Source: Collimonas sp. OK412
GTDB lineage: Bacteria; Pseudomonadota; Gammaproteobacteria; Burkholderiales; Burkholderiaceae_D
Direction of reading: 5' to 3'
NCBI RefSeq assembly: GCF_900112135.1
Contig: NZ_FOLC01000025.1
Location: forward strand, 1-64,000
DNA length: 64,000 nucleotides
A program made the translations under genes and the position numbers. How positions within the stretch are numbered: position 1 is the stretch's first letter; each line of letters begins with the position of its first letter. The notes beneath the pieces are model-generated. The model was given only the letters and a program-made list of their open reading frames with translations. It had not been told where the DNA came from and did not search any database. Below, piece after piece: positions 45,053 to 53,703 of this stretch.

Positions 45053-46309
45053 TTAAGTGACAGCTTCCTGCTGTGCATCGATCTCATAATCCTTGTCGGC
45101 CAGGATCCGGCGCAAGGTGCTGACTGCGTCCCAGACATCGGTGAATTGCGTGTACAGCGGCGTGAAGCCGAAGCGCATCACGTGCGGTTCGCGGTAATCG
45201 CCGATGACGCCGCGCGCGATCAGTTCGCGCATGACGGCATAGCCGTGGGCGTGGGCGAAACTGACGTGGCTGCCGCGCTGTTCATGCTGGCGCGGAGTGA
45301 CCAGCGTCAGGCCGAGGCCGGCGCAGCGGCTTTCGACCAGCGCGATGAACAGGTCGGTCAGCGCCAGCGATTTGCGGCGCAAGGCTTGCATGTCGGTCTG
45401 GGCGAAAATGTCGAGGCCGCATTCGACCAGCGCCAGCGACACCACCGGCTGGGTGCCGCACAGCGCGCGCCGTATGCCGTCGCCGGGCGCAAATGCCGGC
45501 TGCATGGTGAACGGCGCCTGGTGGCTCCACCAGCCGCTCAGGGGCTGCCGGAACTGCGCGTGGTGGCGCGGTGCGATCCAGGCGAAGGCCGGCGCGCCGG
45601 GGCCGCCGTTGAGGTATTTATAGGTGCAGCCGACGGCAAAATCGGCGTTCGCCGCATGCAGGTCGACCGGCACCGCGCCAGCCGAATGCGCCAGGTCCCA
45701 CAGCACCAGTGCACCTTGCTCTTGTGCGGCCTTGGTGACGGCTTGCATGTCGTGCAGGTGGCCGCTGCGGTAGTTGACATGGGTCAGCATCAGGACCGCG
45801 GTTTCGGCGTTCACTGCCGTAGCGAGTTCTTGCGGCGTGTCGGCCAAGTGGATGCGGTAGCCGCGGTCGAGCCATTCGGTCAGTCCCTGCGCCATGTAGA
45901 TATCGGTGGGGAAATTGCCGCGTTCGGTGACGATCACCTTGCGGCTGACGCCATCCGCCTTGCCGGCCTGGATCTGCAGGGCGCCGGCCAGCAGCTTGAA
46001 CAGGTTGATGGAAGTGGAGTCGGTGATCACCACTTCATTCTCGCCGGCGCCGATCAGCGTCGCCAGCTTGTTGCCCAGCCGGTTCGGCAGGTCGAACCAG
46101 CCGGCTTTGTTCCAGCTGCGAATCAGGTCGTGTCCCCATTCCTGCTGGATCACCTGCTGTGCGCATTGCAGCGCTGCGTGCGGGCGCGCGCCCAGCGAAT
46201 TGCCGTCCAGGTAGATCACGCCGGACGGCAGGTCGAACAAGGTCCGCAGCGGCGCCAGCGGATCATCGGCGTCCAGGGCCTGGCAAGCTGCGCGGCTACT
46301 GTTTGTCAT
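45053..46309 (-). CDS. kynU: kynureninase
   Basis: The 418-residue PLP enzyme cleaves kynurenine to anthranilate and alanine. The N-terminal LDGNSLG, the [14 protein letters not shown] segment (PLP-binding Asp) and the PLP Lys in [12 protein letters not shown] are present. ATG 46309 was chosen because the protein start [22 protein letters not shown] fits the family; a long upstream extension in the same frame overlaps kynB and is not coding. It lies 10 bp after kynB. Confidence 0.95.
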   Translation of the reverse strand: MTNSSRAACQALDADDPLAPLRTLFDLPSGVIYLDGNSLGARPHAALQCAQQVIQQEWGHDLIRSWNKAGWFDLPNRLGNKLATLIGAGENEVVITDSTSINLFKLLAGALQIQAGKADGVSRKVIVTERGNFPTDIYMAQGLTEWLDRGYRIHLADTPQELATAVNAETAVLMLTHVNYRSGHLHDMQAVTKAAQEQGALVLWDLAHSAGAVPVDLHAANADFAVGCTYKYLNGGPGAPAFAWIAPRHHAQFRQPLSGWWSHQAPFTMQPAFAPGDGIRRALCGTQPVVSLALVECGLDIFAQTDMQALRRKSLALTDLFIALVESRCAGLGLTLVTPRQHEQRGSHVSFAHAHGYAVMRELIARGVIGDYREPHVMRFGFTPLYTQFTDVWDAVSTLRRILADKDYEIDAQQEAVT

Positions 46310-46319
46310 GTGGTGTTCC

Positions 46320-46958
46320 TTAAGGTGAAAGAGGGCGCAGCACGGCCCGCACCGGACTGGCGTCCATGCCGGCCAGGCGCAAGGGCAGGGCAACCAGCTC
46401 GTAGTCGCCGGCGCCGATCGCATCGAGCACGATGCCTTCCAGTATCGCCATGCCGTGCTGCCTGACGGCATGGTGCGCCAGCATGGTCTTGGATTCCTGC
46501 GGATCGAGCGAGGGCGTATCGATGCCGACCAGGCGCACCCCGTGCTGGGCCAGCAGCGCGATGGTTTCCGGCGCTACCGCGGCAAACGCCGGATCCCAAT
46601 GTGCTTGCGGCGCGCTGGCGTAGGTGCGCAACAGCACGCGCGGCGGAACGTCGGCCAGGGCGTGGGCAACGTGCTGCGGCGTGACCAGCGCAGCGCCTAT
46701 GCAATGGATGACGCGGCACGGGCCGATATAGGCGTCGAGGGCGACCTGGTCGATAGCCAGGCCTTGCGGATCGTAATGGCTGGGCGCATCGCAGTGCGCG
46801 CCGGTATGGGTGGAAAGCGTGATGCGGCTGACATGCACCGGGCAGCCGTCGCCGATTTCCCAGGTGGCTTGCGCGCTGTATGCGGTGTCGCCCGGCCACA
46901 CGGGGATCCGTGCGGACAGGGTGGGGCTGATGTCCCAGATGGGTTTTGATGTGGCGAT
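46320..46958 (-). CDS. kynB: kynurenine formamidase with no standard start codon
   Basis: The enzyme hydrolyses N-formylkynurenine. The cyclase-family zinc motif [14 protein letters not shown] (HxxxHxD) and [11 protein letters not shown] are present. The conserved N-terminal text [18 protein letters not shown] begins upstream of the first GTG (46901). Between the in-frame TAG (complement 46980-46982) and that GTG there is no ATG, GTG or TTG. An ATC at complement 46956-46958, five bases after GGGGA, would give 212 residues, the family's normal size. Otherwise translation starts at GTG 46901 and loses the conserved strand. The coordinates given use ATC; the choice is inference. Confidence 0.85.
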   Translation of the reverse strand: MATSKPIWDISPTLSARIPVWPGDTAYSAQATWEIGDGCPVHVSRITLSTHTGAHCDAPSHYDPQGLAIDQVALDAYIGPCRVIHCIGAALVTPQHVAHALADVPPRVLLRTYASAPQAHWDPAFAAVAPETIALLAQHGVRLVGIDTPSLDPQESKTMLAHHAVRQHGMAILEGIVLDAIGAGDYELVALPLRLAGMDASPVRAVLRPLSP

Positions 46959-47067
46959 GGCGTTCCCCGGTGCTGGATGCTAGTGAATTTACTAATGAAC
47001 TGCTATGGTCCACTGGCAATTATTTTAGGCGAGCTTGAAGGAATTTTTATACGAAATTAATAGTCGT

Positions 47068-47116
47068 TTTCAATATTAATTAGAATAAAATGAAAGCTAA
47101 TTGATTAATATTGAAA
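47068..47116. promoter_or_regulatory. kynBUA-kynR intergenic operator, perfect 13-bp inverted repeat
   Basis: TTTCAATATTAAT (47068-47080) and ATTAATATTGAAA (47104-47116) are perfect inverted copies with 23 bp between them. They lie in the 168-bp AT-rich space between kynB and the divergent Lrp-type regulator, ending 10 bp before its ATG. AT-rich spaced palindromes suit Lrp-family binding, and the position would let the regulator control itself and kynBUA. Confidence 0.6.
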
Positions 47117-47126
47117 GATAATTTCA

Positions 47127-47603
47127 ATGCAACTCGATACCATCGATTTGAACATCCTGACACTGCTGCAGCAGAATGGCCGGATCAGCAACCAGGACCT
47201 GGCGGAGCAGGTGTTCCTGTCGCCGTCGTCCTGCCTGCGCCGCGTCCGCATCCTGGAAGAGGCAGGCATCATCAGCCGTTACAGCGCGGTGCTGAGCCCG
47301 GAAAAACTGGGGCTGGAGCTGGATGTCTTCGTGCAGGTGACGATGCGGCGCGATGTCGAGAGCTGGCATGAAAACTTCATGCAGGCGCTGCAGGATTACC
47401 CGGAGGTGGTCGGCTCCTACATCATCACCGGCGACGCCAACTACCTGCTGCGGGTGAAGGCGCGCAACCTCAAGCACTATTCCGCTTTCGTGCTGGAGAA
47501 GTTATATAAAATACCGGGCGTGCAGGATATCCGCTCCAATATCGTGCTGCAGGCGATCAAGGAAACCTACGAACTGCCGCGCGAACTGCTGCGCGATGGC
47601 TGA
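47127..47603 (+). CDS. kynR: Lrp/AsnC-family regulator of the kynurenine operon
   Basis: The 158-residue protein has an AsnC-type HTH (about 5-60; LDTIDLNILTLLQQNGRISNQDLAEQVFLSPSSCLRRVRILEEAGII) and a RAM ligand-binding domain (about 65-145; VVGSYIITGDANYLLRVKARN). Divergence from kynBUA and family membership match KynR of Pseudomonas, an Lrp-type activator that responds to kynurenine. The palindrome just upstream is its likely binding site. Confidence 0.88.
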   Translation: MQLDTIDLNILTLLQQNGRISNQDLAEQVFLSPSSCLRRVRILEEAGIISRYSAVLSPEKLGLELDVFVQVTMRRDVESWHENFMQALQDYPEVVGSYIITGDANYLLRVKARNLKHYSAFVLEKLYKIPGVQDIRSNIVLQAIKETYELPRELLRDG

Positions 47604-47650
47604 GGCGCCGCGCACGGATAACGATTAACCCGATACATCAGATTGACACC

Positions 47651-47878
47651 ATGGCAAAGACGATTGAAGAAGTTCTGGCAAGACAAAAAGAGGGCGCGCA
47701 ATTCGTGCTGTCGGCGCCCTTGCTCGGGCTGGAGCTGGAAGATTTCGACACGGTCGCCAAAATCTGGGTGGCCCAAGGCGGGCCGGGATTCAAGGTGGCC
47801 GGCGTGCCGCACCGGAAATGCGTCGACGGCGAATTTTTCATAGACCGCGTGACCGTGGTCAAGCTGCCGCTGTCCTGA
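47651..47878 (+). CDS. small hypothetical protein, 75 aa
   Basis: The frame codes for MAKTIEEVLARQKEGAQFVL and continues to LPLS; codon use is normal. No signal peptide or known domain. The text RKCVDGEFFIDRVTVVKL suggests a small alpha/beta protein. It follows kynR by 47 bp and may be co-transcribed, though the ribosome site is weak. Confidence 0.6.
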   Translation: MAKTIEEVLARQKEGAQFVLSAPLLGLELEDFDTVAKIWVAQGGPGFKVAGVPHRKCVDGEFFIDRVTVVKLPLS

Positions 47879-47922
47879 ACCGGCGCACCGCGATGACGGT
47901 GCGCCTGCGTTGCAATCGCCGA

Positions 47923-48333
47923 TCAGCCGTCTTTCTCGCAATTGACCATCCACGGCGTGCCGAACTGGTCTTCCAGCATGCCGAAACTGGCGGCCCAGAA
48001 GGTTTTTTCGTAAGGCATCTTGACCGTGCCGTTTTTTGCCAGCGCATTGAAGATGCGGGCGCCGTCCGCAATCGTGTCGACATTGATCGACAAGACCATG
48101 CCCTGCATTTTTTCGAAATATTCAGGCGGGCAATCCGAGCCCATCAAGACGCCGCCGTCCAGTTCCAGCCGGATGTGTGCGATCTTGTCTTGCCGGTCAG
48201 GCGGCGTCTGTTCTGCCATCGGTGTTTCTTTGTTGGTCAGCCTGAAGGCGATTTTCCCGCCCAGGACTTGCTGGTAGAACTTGAAGGCGGCGTCGCACTG
48301 GCCGTTGAAATTCAGGTAGGCGTTCAATAGCAT
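47923..48333 (-). CDS. PhnB-like VOC-superfamily protein
   Basis: The 136-residue product has the PhnB/3-demethylubiquinone-methyltransferase-like VOC pattern: LNAYLNFNGQCDAAFKFYQQVLGG, DKIAHIRLELDGGVLMGSD and FWAASFGMLEDQFGTPWMVNCE. These small proteins are usually dimers of unknown substrate. GAGGAGAT precedes the ATG. It is first in a group of three minus-oriented small genes (PhnB-like, SRPBCC, YciI-like), a set often found together, although the order of transcription here places YciI first. Confidence 0.88.
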   Translation of the reverse strand: MLLNAYLNFNGQCDAAFKFYQQVLGGKIAFRLTNKETPMAEQTPPDRQDKIAHIRLELDGGVLMGSDCPPEYFEKMQGMVLSINVDTIADGARIFNALAKNGTVKMPYEKTFWAASFGMLEDQFGTPWMVNCEKDG

Positions 48334-48414
48334 GTCGATCTCCTCTATTCCTGCGATGGATAATGAAAACGGCGCCGCGCCTGTCTCTGCACGCGACGCC
48401 AGGGGTACCGTCGT

Positions 48415-48939
48415 TTATTTCTCGGTGACGGTCTTCAGGTTGGCAAGCCCGGCTTCGAAATCCTTGCCGATCATGCTGTCCATATTGAAAAACAAGCCCA
48501 TCACCTTACTGACATAAGGTGCGGGTCCATACATGGCCCAGGTGACGTTGCTGCTGTCGCCCTGGGTGTCGACGCTGAATTCAGCGACGTTGCTGCTTTC
48601 AAACGGCTTGCTGAAATCGAGCTTGATGACGGTTTTCGACGGCGACGTTTGCTTGATCTCCATGCGTCCGGCGCCGGCCTTGTCGTTGCCGTTCCAGGCA
48701 TACACCGCGCCCGGGCCGCTGGTGGCGCCGCTGAAAGTCCGTTGCATGGCTGGATCCAGTTTTTCATAAGGCGACCAGTTGCTCCAGTCGTGGAAGTTGT
48801 TGACTTGCGCCAGGATCTTTTCCGGCGGCGCCTTGATCGAGATCGTGCGCTGGACGCGGAATGTGTCGGGCCGGGTCGCCGCATAACCGAAGACGGCGGC
48901 TAGTGCGACGACGATAACGATGGCGATGGTCTTGATCAT
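48415..48939 (-). CDS. membrane-anchored SRPBCC-family (polyketide cyclase-like) protein
   Basis: The 174-residue protein has an N-terminal membrane anchor or signal (MIKTIAIVIVVALAAVFGYA) and a START/SRPBCC domain (about 28-170; RTISIKAPPEKILAQVNNFHDWSNWSPYEKLDP). CCAGGAGACC precedes the ATG at 48939; the frame is open upstream but overlaps the yciI-like gene. Such proteins bind hydrophobic ligands; specificity unknown. Its neighbours are two other small proteins of the same functional mix. Confidence 0.85.
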   Translation of the reverse strand: MIKTIAIVIVVALAAVFGYAATRPDTFRVQRTISIKAPPEKILAQVNNFHDWSNWSPYEKLDPAMQRTFSGATSGPGAVYAWNGNDKAGAGRMEIKQTSPSKTVIKLDFSKPFESSNVAEFSVDTQGDSSNVTWAMYGPAPYVSKVMGLFFNMDSMIGKDFEAGLANLKTVTEK

Positions 48940-48976
48940 TGCTGGTCTCCTGGTGGCGTTGGCATGGCGCGGCAGC

Positions 48977-49402
48977 TCAGGCGCCGGAACTTTGGCGGCG
49001 CAGGCGTTCTTCGGTTTCCCTGAGTTCCGGCGTGAACTCGGCGCCGAAATCTTCCGCCTCGAATACCTGGCGCAGTTCGAGCTCGACGGCGCCGTCGCCA
49101 TCCAGCGCAGGCCAGCGCTTGACCCATTCGATGGCTTCCTGTTTCGACTTGACCTGGATCATGGTAAAGCCCGCGATCAGTTCCTTGGTTTCGGCGAAGG
49201 GGCCGTCGAACACGGTCGGCTTGCCTCCCGCAAAGCTGATGCGGGCGCCCTTGGCGCTGGGCTGCAAGCCTTCGCCGGCCACCATCACGCCGGCATTCAC
49301 CATTTCTTCGTTGTATTTAATCATGGCGGCCAGCAGTTCGGTGCTGGGCATGGTGCCGGCTTCCGTGTTCTTGTCCGCCTTGCGTATGATCATGAATCGC
49401 AT
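48977..49402 (-). CDS. YciI/DGPF-domain protein
   Basis: The 141-residue protein shows the DGPF motif (VFDGPFAETKELIAGFTMIQV) of YCII-related proteins and the usual start MRFMIIRKADKNTEAG. Members are small ferredoxin-like proteins, sometimes next to sigma-factor genes, with no agreed activity. A CGGAGATATC ribosome site precedes the ATG. It starts the three-gene minus-strand group that continues with the SRPBCC and PhnB-like genes. Confidence 0.88.
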   Translation of the reverse strand: MRFMIIRKADKNTEAGTMPSTELLAAMIKYNEEMVNAGVMVAGEGLQPSAKGARISFAGGKPTVFDGPFAETKELIAGFTMIQVKSKQEAIEWVKRWPALDGDGAVELELRQVFEAEDFGAEFTPELRETEERLRRQSSGA

Positions 49403-49753
49403 CTTGATATCTCCGTTCGGTTTAAGGTTGGGGCCGGGCCGGCGGCTGGGGCCGATTAATTCCCGGATCTGCTAATTAGTCGAGCGGGAAACGGCGAGAT
49501 CGACAGTTTGCAGATTTTTTTTGCATTATATTTGAAGGGGCGGTTTTACTTGTGGAAATCGCAATTTCTTTATTCGGCAGGCATGCGGCCGGGTTTGTTT
49601 GAGCGCAAACAGCCGATGCAGGTTCAGTGCAAACCGCGAATCGAGCATTCGTTCAAAAACGGAGTTTTGCGGCGCCACGATGTCGTGGCAGCCAGGCAGC
49701 ATCAGGGGTTATTCCATCGACACTACCCGCACGCCAATGAGCACAGATGAAAA

Positions 49754-49828
49754 ATCCATATAGATCAATCACATAGCTAAAACGCGCGGGAGTTATCAAC
49801 AGGACTGTCCACAGTTTCTGTGGGTAAC
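49754..49828. repeat. dispersed DnaA-box-like hairpin element, copy 1 (in gap 49403-49846)
   Basis: The 37-bp core (49792-49828) pairs GTTATCAACAG with CTGTGGGTAAC (9 of 11 positions complementary) around GACTGTCCACAGTTT. Upstream sequence from 49754, including ATCACATAGCTAAAACGC, is also shared with copy 2 at 54.5 kb. TTATCAACA and TTACCCACA resemble DnaA boxes. The rest of the 440-bp gap shows no gene; AT-rich text near 49500-49560 is probably the promoter of the yciI group. Confidence 0.75.
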
Positions 49829-49846
49829 TTTGGCGGGAATGAAAAT

Positions 49847-50149
49847 TCAGTCAATCACCACTGCCATGAAGACGGTAGACAGGCTGAGCAGGGTCAGGCC
49901 GAAGATGAAGGCGATGTCGGCGTATTGCTCCAGGCGCGTGCTGCTGCTGGAGCGCATCGAAGCATACGACAGCACGCCGCTGGTAAGGAACACCAGGCTG
50001 TTGAGCGCCAGCAGGTGGCTCAGCCACAGCGCCAGCCCGCTGAAGCGCGCCAGCTTGATGATCGACAGCGCGGTGATGCAGACGCCGATCATCGTGGCGG
50101 AAGAGGGCAGGATGTGCTGCGACAGGTTGTTGTTGGCCAGCTTGATCAT
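49847..50149 (-). CDS. small membrane protein, 100 aa
   Basis: The product has three hydrophobic segments (about 17-35, 42-60 and 76-98) and no recognised family. The start MIKLANNNLSQHILPSSATM at 50149 was chosen over a longer frame that overlaps the protease gene. It lies 25 bp after the degP-like stop and is probably co-transcribed with it. The function is unknown. Confidence 0.6.
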   Translation of the reverse strand: MIKLANNNLSQHILPSSATMIGVCITALSIIKLARFSGLALWLSHLLALNSLVFLTSGVLSYASMRSSSSTRLEQYADIAFIFGLTLLSLSTVFMAVVID

Positions 50150-50174
50150 CGTTTCACATCCTGCGGTCGGGGCA

Positions 50175-51647
50175 TTAGCCGAGGTTGAGCGGGACGAAGA
50201 TCTTGTCTTTGTCACGCTGCACCAGCAGCGCCACGTTCTTGCCGGCCTTGCTTACCAGCTGGCGCAACTGCTCGACGCTGTTGACCGGCTTGCCGTTGAG
50301 CGACAGGATCACGTCGCCGCGCTGGATGCCGGCCAGCGCCGACGGGCCGGAAGCATCTTCCACCACCAGCCCGCCGTGGATCCCGACCTGTTGCTGTTCG
50401 TCCGGGCTGAGCTGGCGCAGAGCCAGCCCCAGCCGTGCCTGCGAACCGGCGCTTTCATCGTTGCCGGCGGTTTTCACTGCTTCAGCTTCGGTCGGCTTGA
50501 CGGTCAGCGTCTTGGCCTGGCCGTTGCGCACTACTTCAATCGTGCTGGCGGTGCCCGGCGCGGTATCGGCCACCAGGCTCGGCAGGTCGGATGAATGGTT
50601 GATCGGCTGGCCGTTGAAGCGCAGGATCACGTCGCCGGACTGCAGGCCGCCCTTGTCGGCCGGACTGCCTTTGTCGACCGAGCTGACCAGCGCGCCGGCG
50701 GCGCTCTTCAGGCCGAACGATTCGGCCAGCGCCTGGTTCACTTCCTGCACGCTGACGCCGAGGTGGCTGCGGGTGACCTTGCCGTGCTTGACCAGCTGCT
50801 GCTCGACCTTGGTGGCGACATCGATCGGGATCGCAAACGACAGGCCTTGGTAACCGCCGGTCTGGCTGTAGATCTGCGAATTGATGCCGATCACTTCGCC
50901 TTTGATGTTGAACAGCGGACCGCCCGAATTGCCGGGATTGACGGCGACGTCGGTCTGGATGAACGGCACATAGGTATCGTCCGGCAAGGAACGCGACTTG
51001 GCGCTGACGATGCCGGCGGTGGCGGTGTTTTCAAAACCGTAAGGCGAGCCGATCGCCAGCACCGGTTCGCCGACCCTGGTCAGCGCCGGATTGCCGATCT
51101 GTACCGTCGGCAGGTTCTTGGCGTCGATCCGTATCACGGCGATATCGCTCTGCTTGTCGGAACCCAGCACCTTGGCCCTGAATTCGCGGCGGTCGGTCAG
51201 CTTGACCGTGACTTCCTGGGCGCCTTCGACCACGTGTGCGTTGGTCAGGATCAGGCCGTCGGCGCTGATGATGAAGCCGGAGCCTTCGCCGCGCATGATC
51301 TGCGGATGGCGCGGGATTTGCAGCTGCGGGCCGAAGCGCTTGAAAAACTGCGAGAAAGGATCGTTCGGATCGAGCTCGTCGTCCTGATCCGATACCGCAC
51401 TCTGTTTTGCCTTGCCGGTGACGCTGATGTTCACCACGGCCGGCCCGGCCCGTTCGACGATGCCGGAAAAGTCGGTCGCCACTGCAACGGCCGGCGCGGC
51501 GCTGCTCGCCACGGGGGCCGGGGCGACGATAGCGGCATTGGCGTTTTCGATGCCGATGTCGCCGCTCTTCGAATGCAGGTAGGCGCCGCCGGCGACCACC
51601 AGCACGGCGACGGCAATGGCGCTGCGGGAAAAGGTTTGACGATTCAT
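50175..51647 (-). CDS. DegP/HtrA-family periplasmic serine protease
   Basis: The 490-residue protein has a signal peptide or anchor (about 5-25), a trypsin-like domain with H138 (LTNAHVVEG), D168 (SDIAVIRID) and S241 (NPGNSGGPLFN), and two PDZ domains (about 290-375 and 400-485). It degrades or refolds damaged envelope proteins. A long linker with DELDPNDPFSQFFKRFG follows the signal. AAGGAGCAC precedes the ATG. Neighbouring two-component genes could control it, but no link is seen in the sequence. Confidence 0.95.
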   Translation of the reverse strand: MNRQTFSRSAIAVAVLVVAGGAYLHSKSGDIGIENANAAIVAPAPVASSAAPAVAVATDFSGIVERAGPAVVNISVTGKAKQSAVSDQDDELDPNDPFSQFFKRFGPQLQIPRHPQIMRGEGSGFIISADGLILTNAHVVEGAQEVTVKLTDRREFRAKVLGSDKQSDIAVIRIDAKNLPTVQIGNPALTRVGEPVLAIGSPYGFENTATAGIVSAKSRSLPDDTYVPFIQTDVAVNPGNSGGPLFNIKGEVIGINSQIYSQTGGYQGLSFAIPIDVATKVEQQLVKHGKVTRSHLGVSVQEVNQALAESFGLKSAAGALVSSVDKGSPADKGGLQSGDVILRFNGQPINHSSDLPSLVADTAPGTASTIEVVRNGQAKTLTVKPTEAEAVKTAGNDESAGSQARLGLALRQLSPDEQQQVGIHGGLVVEDASGPSALAGIQRGDVILSLNGKPVNSVEQLRQLVSKAGKNVALLVQRDKDKIFVPLNLG

Positions 51648-51754
51648 GCTGTGCTCCTTGCAGATGGACTAGAACTAGCACACAGCATAAATACGAAAAA
51701 TTAAAGCAGACTTAAACAGGAAAACAAGCGCTTGTTTTCAGCGCGCGGATCACG

Positions 51755-52027
51755 CTAGCGGTGCCGGACGTTTTCCAGCATTGCGGCCCGCAAAATATCG
51801 TTCATGCGGCTTTGGTAGCCCTTTCCTTCTTCTTTGAGCCACTCCAGTACGTCGGCATCGATGCGTACCGTCAACTGCTGTTTGACAGGACGATAGAATT
51901 TGCCGCGGGCTGCGCCGCGCCAGTCCTGTTTAACTGTAGCGGGGAGATCGGAGAAATCGATTTCGTTCTCCGATTTGGCGGCTAATGCCGCGAGTTCCTG
52001 GCGGATAGATTCAGGTACCTTGTTCAT
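51755..52027 (-). CDS. brnA: BrnA-family antitoxin
   Basis: The 90-residue product has the BrnA layout: an acidic N-terminal half that wraps the toxin (SENEIDFSDLPATVKQDW) and a C-terminal ribbon-helix-helix DNA-binding part (QQLTVRIDADVLEWLKEEGKGYQSRMNDILRAAM). Antitoxins of this type neutralise BrnT and repress their own operon. The gene starts 17 bases inside the brnT 3' end, as is usual for the pair. Confidence 0.92.
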   Translation of the reverse strand: MNKVPESIRQELAALAAKSENEIDFSDLPATVKQDWRGAARGKFYRPVKQQLTVRIDADVLEWLKEEGKGYQSRMNDILRAAMLENVRHR

Positions 52028-52307
52028 AGATTTTCCTTTCAAGTTTTGTCGCCCGCCGTGCCGAGATGATGCGGACATGTTCCGAGCCGCTTTCCGTGCC
52101 ATGCCAGGTATGGGCAACCAACAACAAGGAAATGCCGCCGGCCATGCCCATGGTCTGCCATCGCTGTTCGTTGTTTTCGATGCGATCTTGCCTGGTGATG
52201 TGCAAAGGGTCATCAAAAACGAATGTGGCGGCCTCAAAACTGACGCCATGCTTGCGCCGGTTATTCCGGTTTTTAACCTCGTCCCATGAGAATAATTGTA
52301 ACTCCAA
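52011..52307 (-). CDS. brnT: BrnT-family RNase toxin
   Basis: The 98-residue protein matches BrnT: NRRKHGVSFEAATFVFDDPL near the N-terminus and VRIISARRATKLERKIYE at the C-terminus, with the His, Arg and Glu that make the RelE-like active surface. The only in-frame start near the conserved beginning is TTG at 52307; the ATG nearby is out of frame. Toxin first, antitoxin second is the normal order. The WQTMGMAGGISLLLVAHTW core is typical. Confidence 0.9.
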   Translation of the reverse strand: MELQLFSWDEVKNRNNRRKHGVSFEAATFVFDDPLHITRQDRIENNEQRWQTMGMAGGISLLLVAHTWHGTESGSEHVRIISARRATKLERKIYEQGT

Positions 52308-52320
52308 ATTTGTAGTTACA
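52297..52320. promoter_or_regulatory. putative BrnA operator at the brnTA start
   Basis: TGTAACT (52297-52303) and AGTTACA (52314-52320) are perfect inverted copies overlapping the brnT start, and AATTGTA recurs at 52294-52300 and 52322-52328. The surrounding AT-rich stretch (about 52290-52370) is the likely promoter. Repression by the RHH domain of BrnA at such a palindrome would be typical. Confidence 0.4.
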
Positions 52321-52389
52321 TAATTGTAGTTAATATTATTTGAAAAATAACATCAATGGGAGCAATTGAGTGTTAGCTTAAGCTGTGTG

Positions 52390-53703
52390 TCAAGCGCCGA
52401 AGCGCACGCTTGCGCGCAATCCATGTCCGGTATTTTTCAGGCTGACGCTGGCCCGGTGGGCATCGGCGATCTGTCTGACGATCGCCAGGCCGAGGCCGCT
52501 GCCGCGGGTTTGCGACTGGCTTTCGGCGGCGCGGTAGAAGCGGTCGAACACGCGCTCCAGGTCGGCCTCGGGAATGCCGGGGCCGCCGTCTTGCACGGTC
52601 ACGGTGACGCCGGCGGCGTCGGCGGCCAGCGAGACGTCGATGCTGCTGCCGGCCGGGCTGTATTGCAAGGCGTTGTCGATCAGGTTGTTGAACAGGATGC
52701 GCAAGGCGTCGGCGTTGCCGCTCACGCTGGCCGGCGTCTCGGAGCTGATGCCGAGGTCGACCTGGCGTGCATGCGCGGCCAGCGCGAAGTCGCCGACCAC
52801 GCTATGCAGCAGCGCGCGCAAGTCGAGTTCGGCGTGGGCTTGCTCGAACGCGCCCGGTTCCTGGCGCGCCAGCGTCAGCAGCTGTTGCAGCAGGTGGGTG
52901 GCGCGTTCCAGCCCTTGTTTCAGGTCGCCGAAAGCTGCTTGCCGTTCGCCCTCGCCGGCGGCGCGTTCGGCCAGCTGGACTTGCAGGCGCAGGGCAGTCA
53001 GCGGCGTGCGCAGTTCATGCGCCGCGTCAGCGACAAAGGCGCGCTGCGCCTTGATCGATTGCCCCAGGCGCGCCAGCAGATCGTTGAGGGCTTGGGTCAG
53101 CGGCTGGATTTCGCCGGGCAGGGTGGCGTCCGGGATCGGCGACAGGGCATGCATGTCGCGCGCCTGGACTTCCATCGCCGCGCGCCGGATCGGCGCCAGC
53201 CCGCGGCTGACGGCGACCCAGATCAGCACGCCCAGCAGCGGGAACAGCAGCAGCAGCGGAGTGACGGTCTTGACCGCCATTTGCGCGGCGATCTGGTTGC
53301 GCGCGCTTTGCGGCTGCGCGATCTGCACCACGGTGTTGCCGATCTGCGCGCTGTAGACGCGCCACAGGCCGTTGCTCTGGCGGACATAGGTGAATCCCAG
53401 CTCGGCCTGCAGCGGCAGGCTGGCCTGTCCGTGCGAGTGGTAGATGACGACGCCGGTGTTGTCCCAGATCTGGATCATGATCTGGTCGTCCAGCTCGGGG
53501 CCGCCGTCGCCGTTCTCTATCATCGGCGAGAACGCCTGGCGCGGCAGGGAGGCGACGATCTTCCGCATCTGGTAATCGAACAATTCGTTGGCTTCGCCGC
53601 GCGCCTGGAAATACAGGGCGATGCCGGCCACCAGGATGGCGCCGCTCAGGCCGAGCGCCAGCCACAGCAGCAAGCTTCTGCGGATCGACGGCGCTGACTT
53701 CAT
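52390..53703 (-). CDS. QseC-like sensor histidine kinase
   Basis: The 437-residue kinase has membrane helices at about 9-31 and 147-166 around a periplasmic sensor. A HAMP-like linker follows, then HisKA with H229 (ADAAHELRTPLTALRLQ), and an HATPase domain with NLIDNALQYSPAG, DGGPGIPE and GSGLGLAIV. Its start overlaps the regulator stop by four bases. Resembles QseC and the kinase at 12274-13668. The signal is unknown. Confidence 0.93.
   Translation of the reverse strand: MKSAPSIRRSLLLWLALGLSGAILVAGIALYFQARGEANELFDYQMRKIVASLPRQAFSPMIENGDGGPELDDQIMIQIWDNTGVVIYHSHGQASLPLQAELGFTYVRQSNGLWRVYSAQIGNTVVQIAQPQSARNQIAAQMAVKTVTPLLLLFPLLGVLIWVAVSRGLAPIRRAAMEVQARDMHALSPIPDATLPGEIQPLTQALNDLLARLGQSIKAQRAFVADAAHELRTPLTALRLQVQLAERAAGEGERQAAFGDLKQGLERATHLLQQLLTLARQEPGAFEQAHAELDLRALLHSVVGDFALAAHARQVDLGISSETPASVSGNADALRILFNNLIDNALQYSPAGSSIDVSLAADAAGVTVTVQDGGPGIPEADLERVFDRFYRAAESQSQTRGSGLGLAIVRQIADAHRASVSLKNTGHGLRASVRFGA

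Noticed and set aside
46306-47019. 237-codon minus-strand ORF over kynB with an ordinary start
   Set aside because: It is in a different frame from the kynB motifs and its text is Arg/His-rich shadow. It cannot supply the missing kynB start without a frameshift, which I saw no evidence for.
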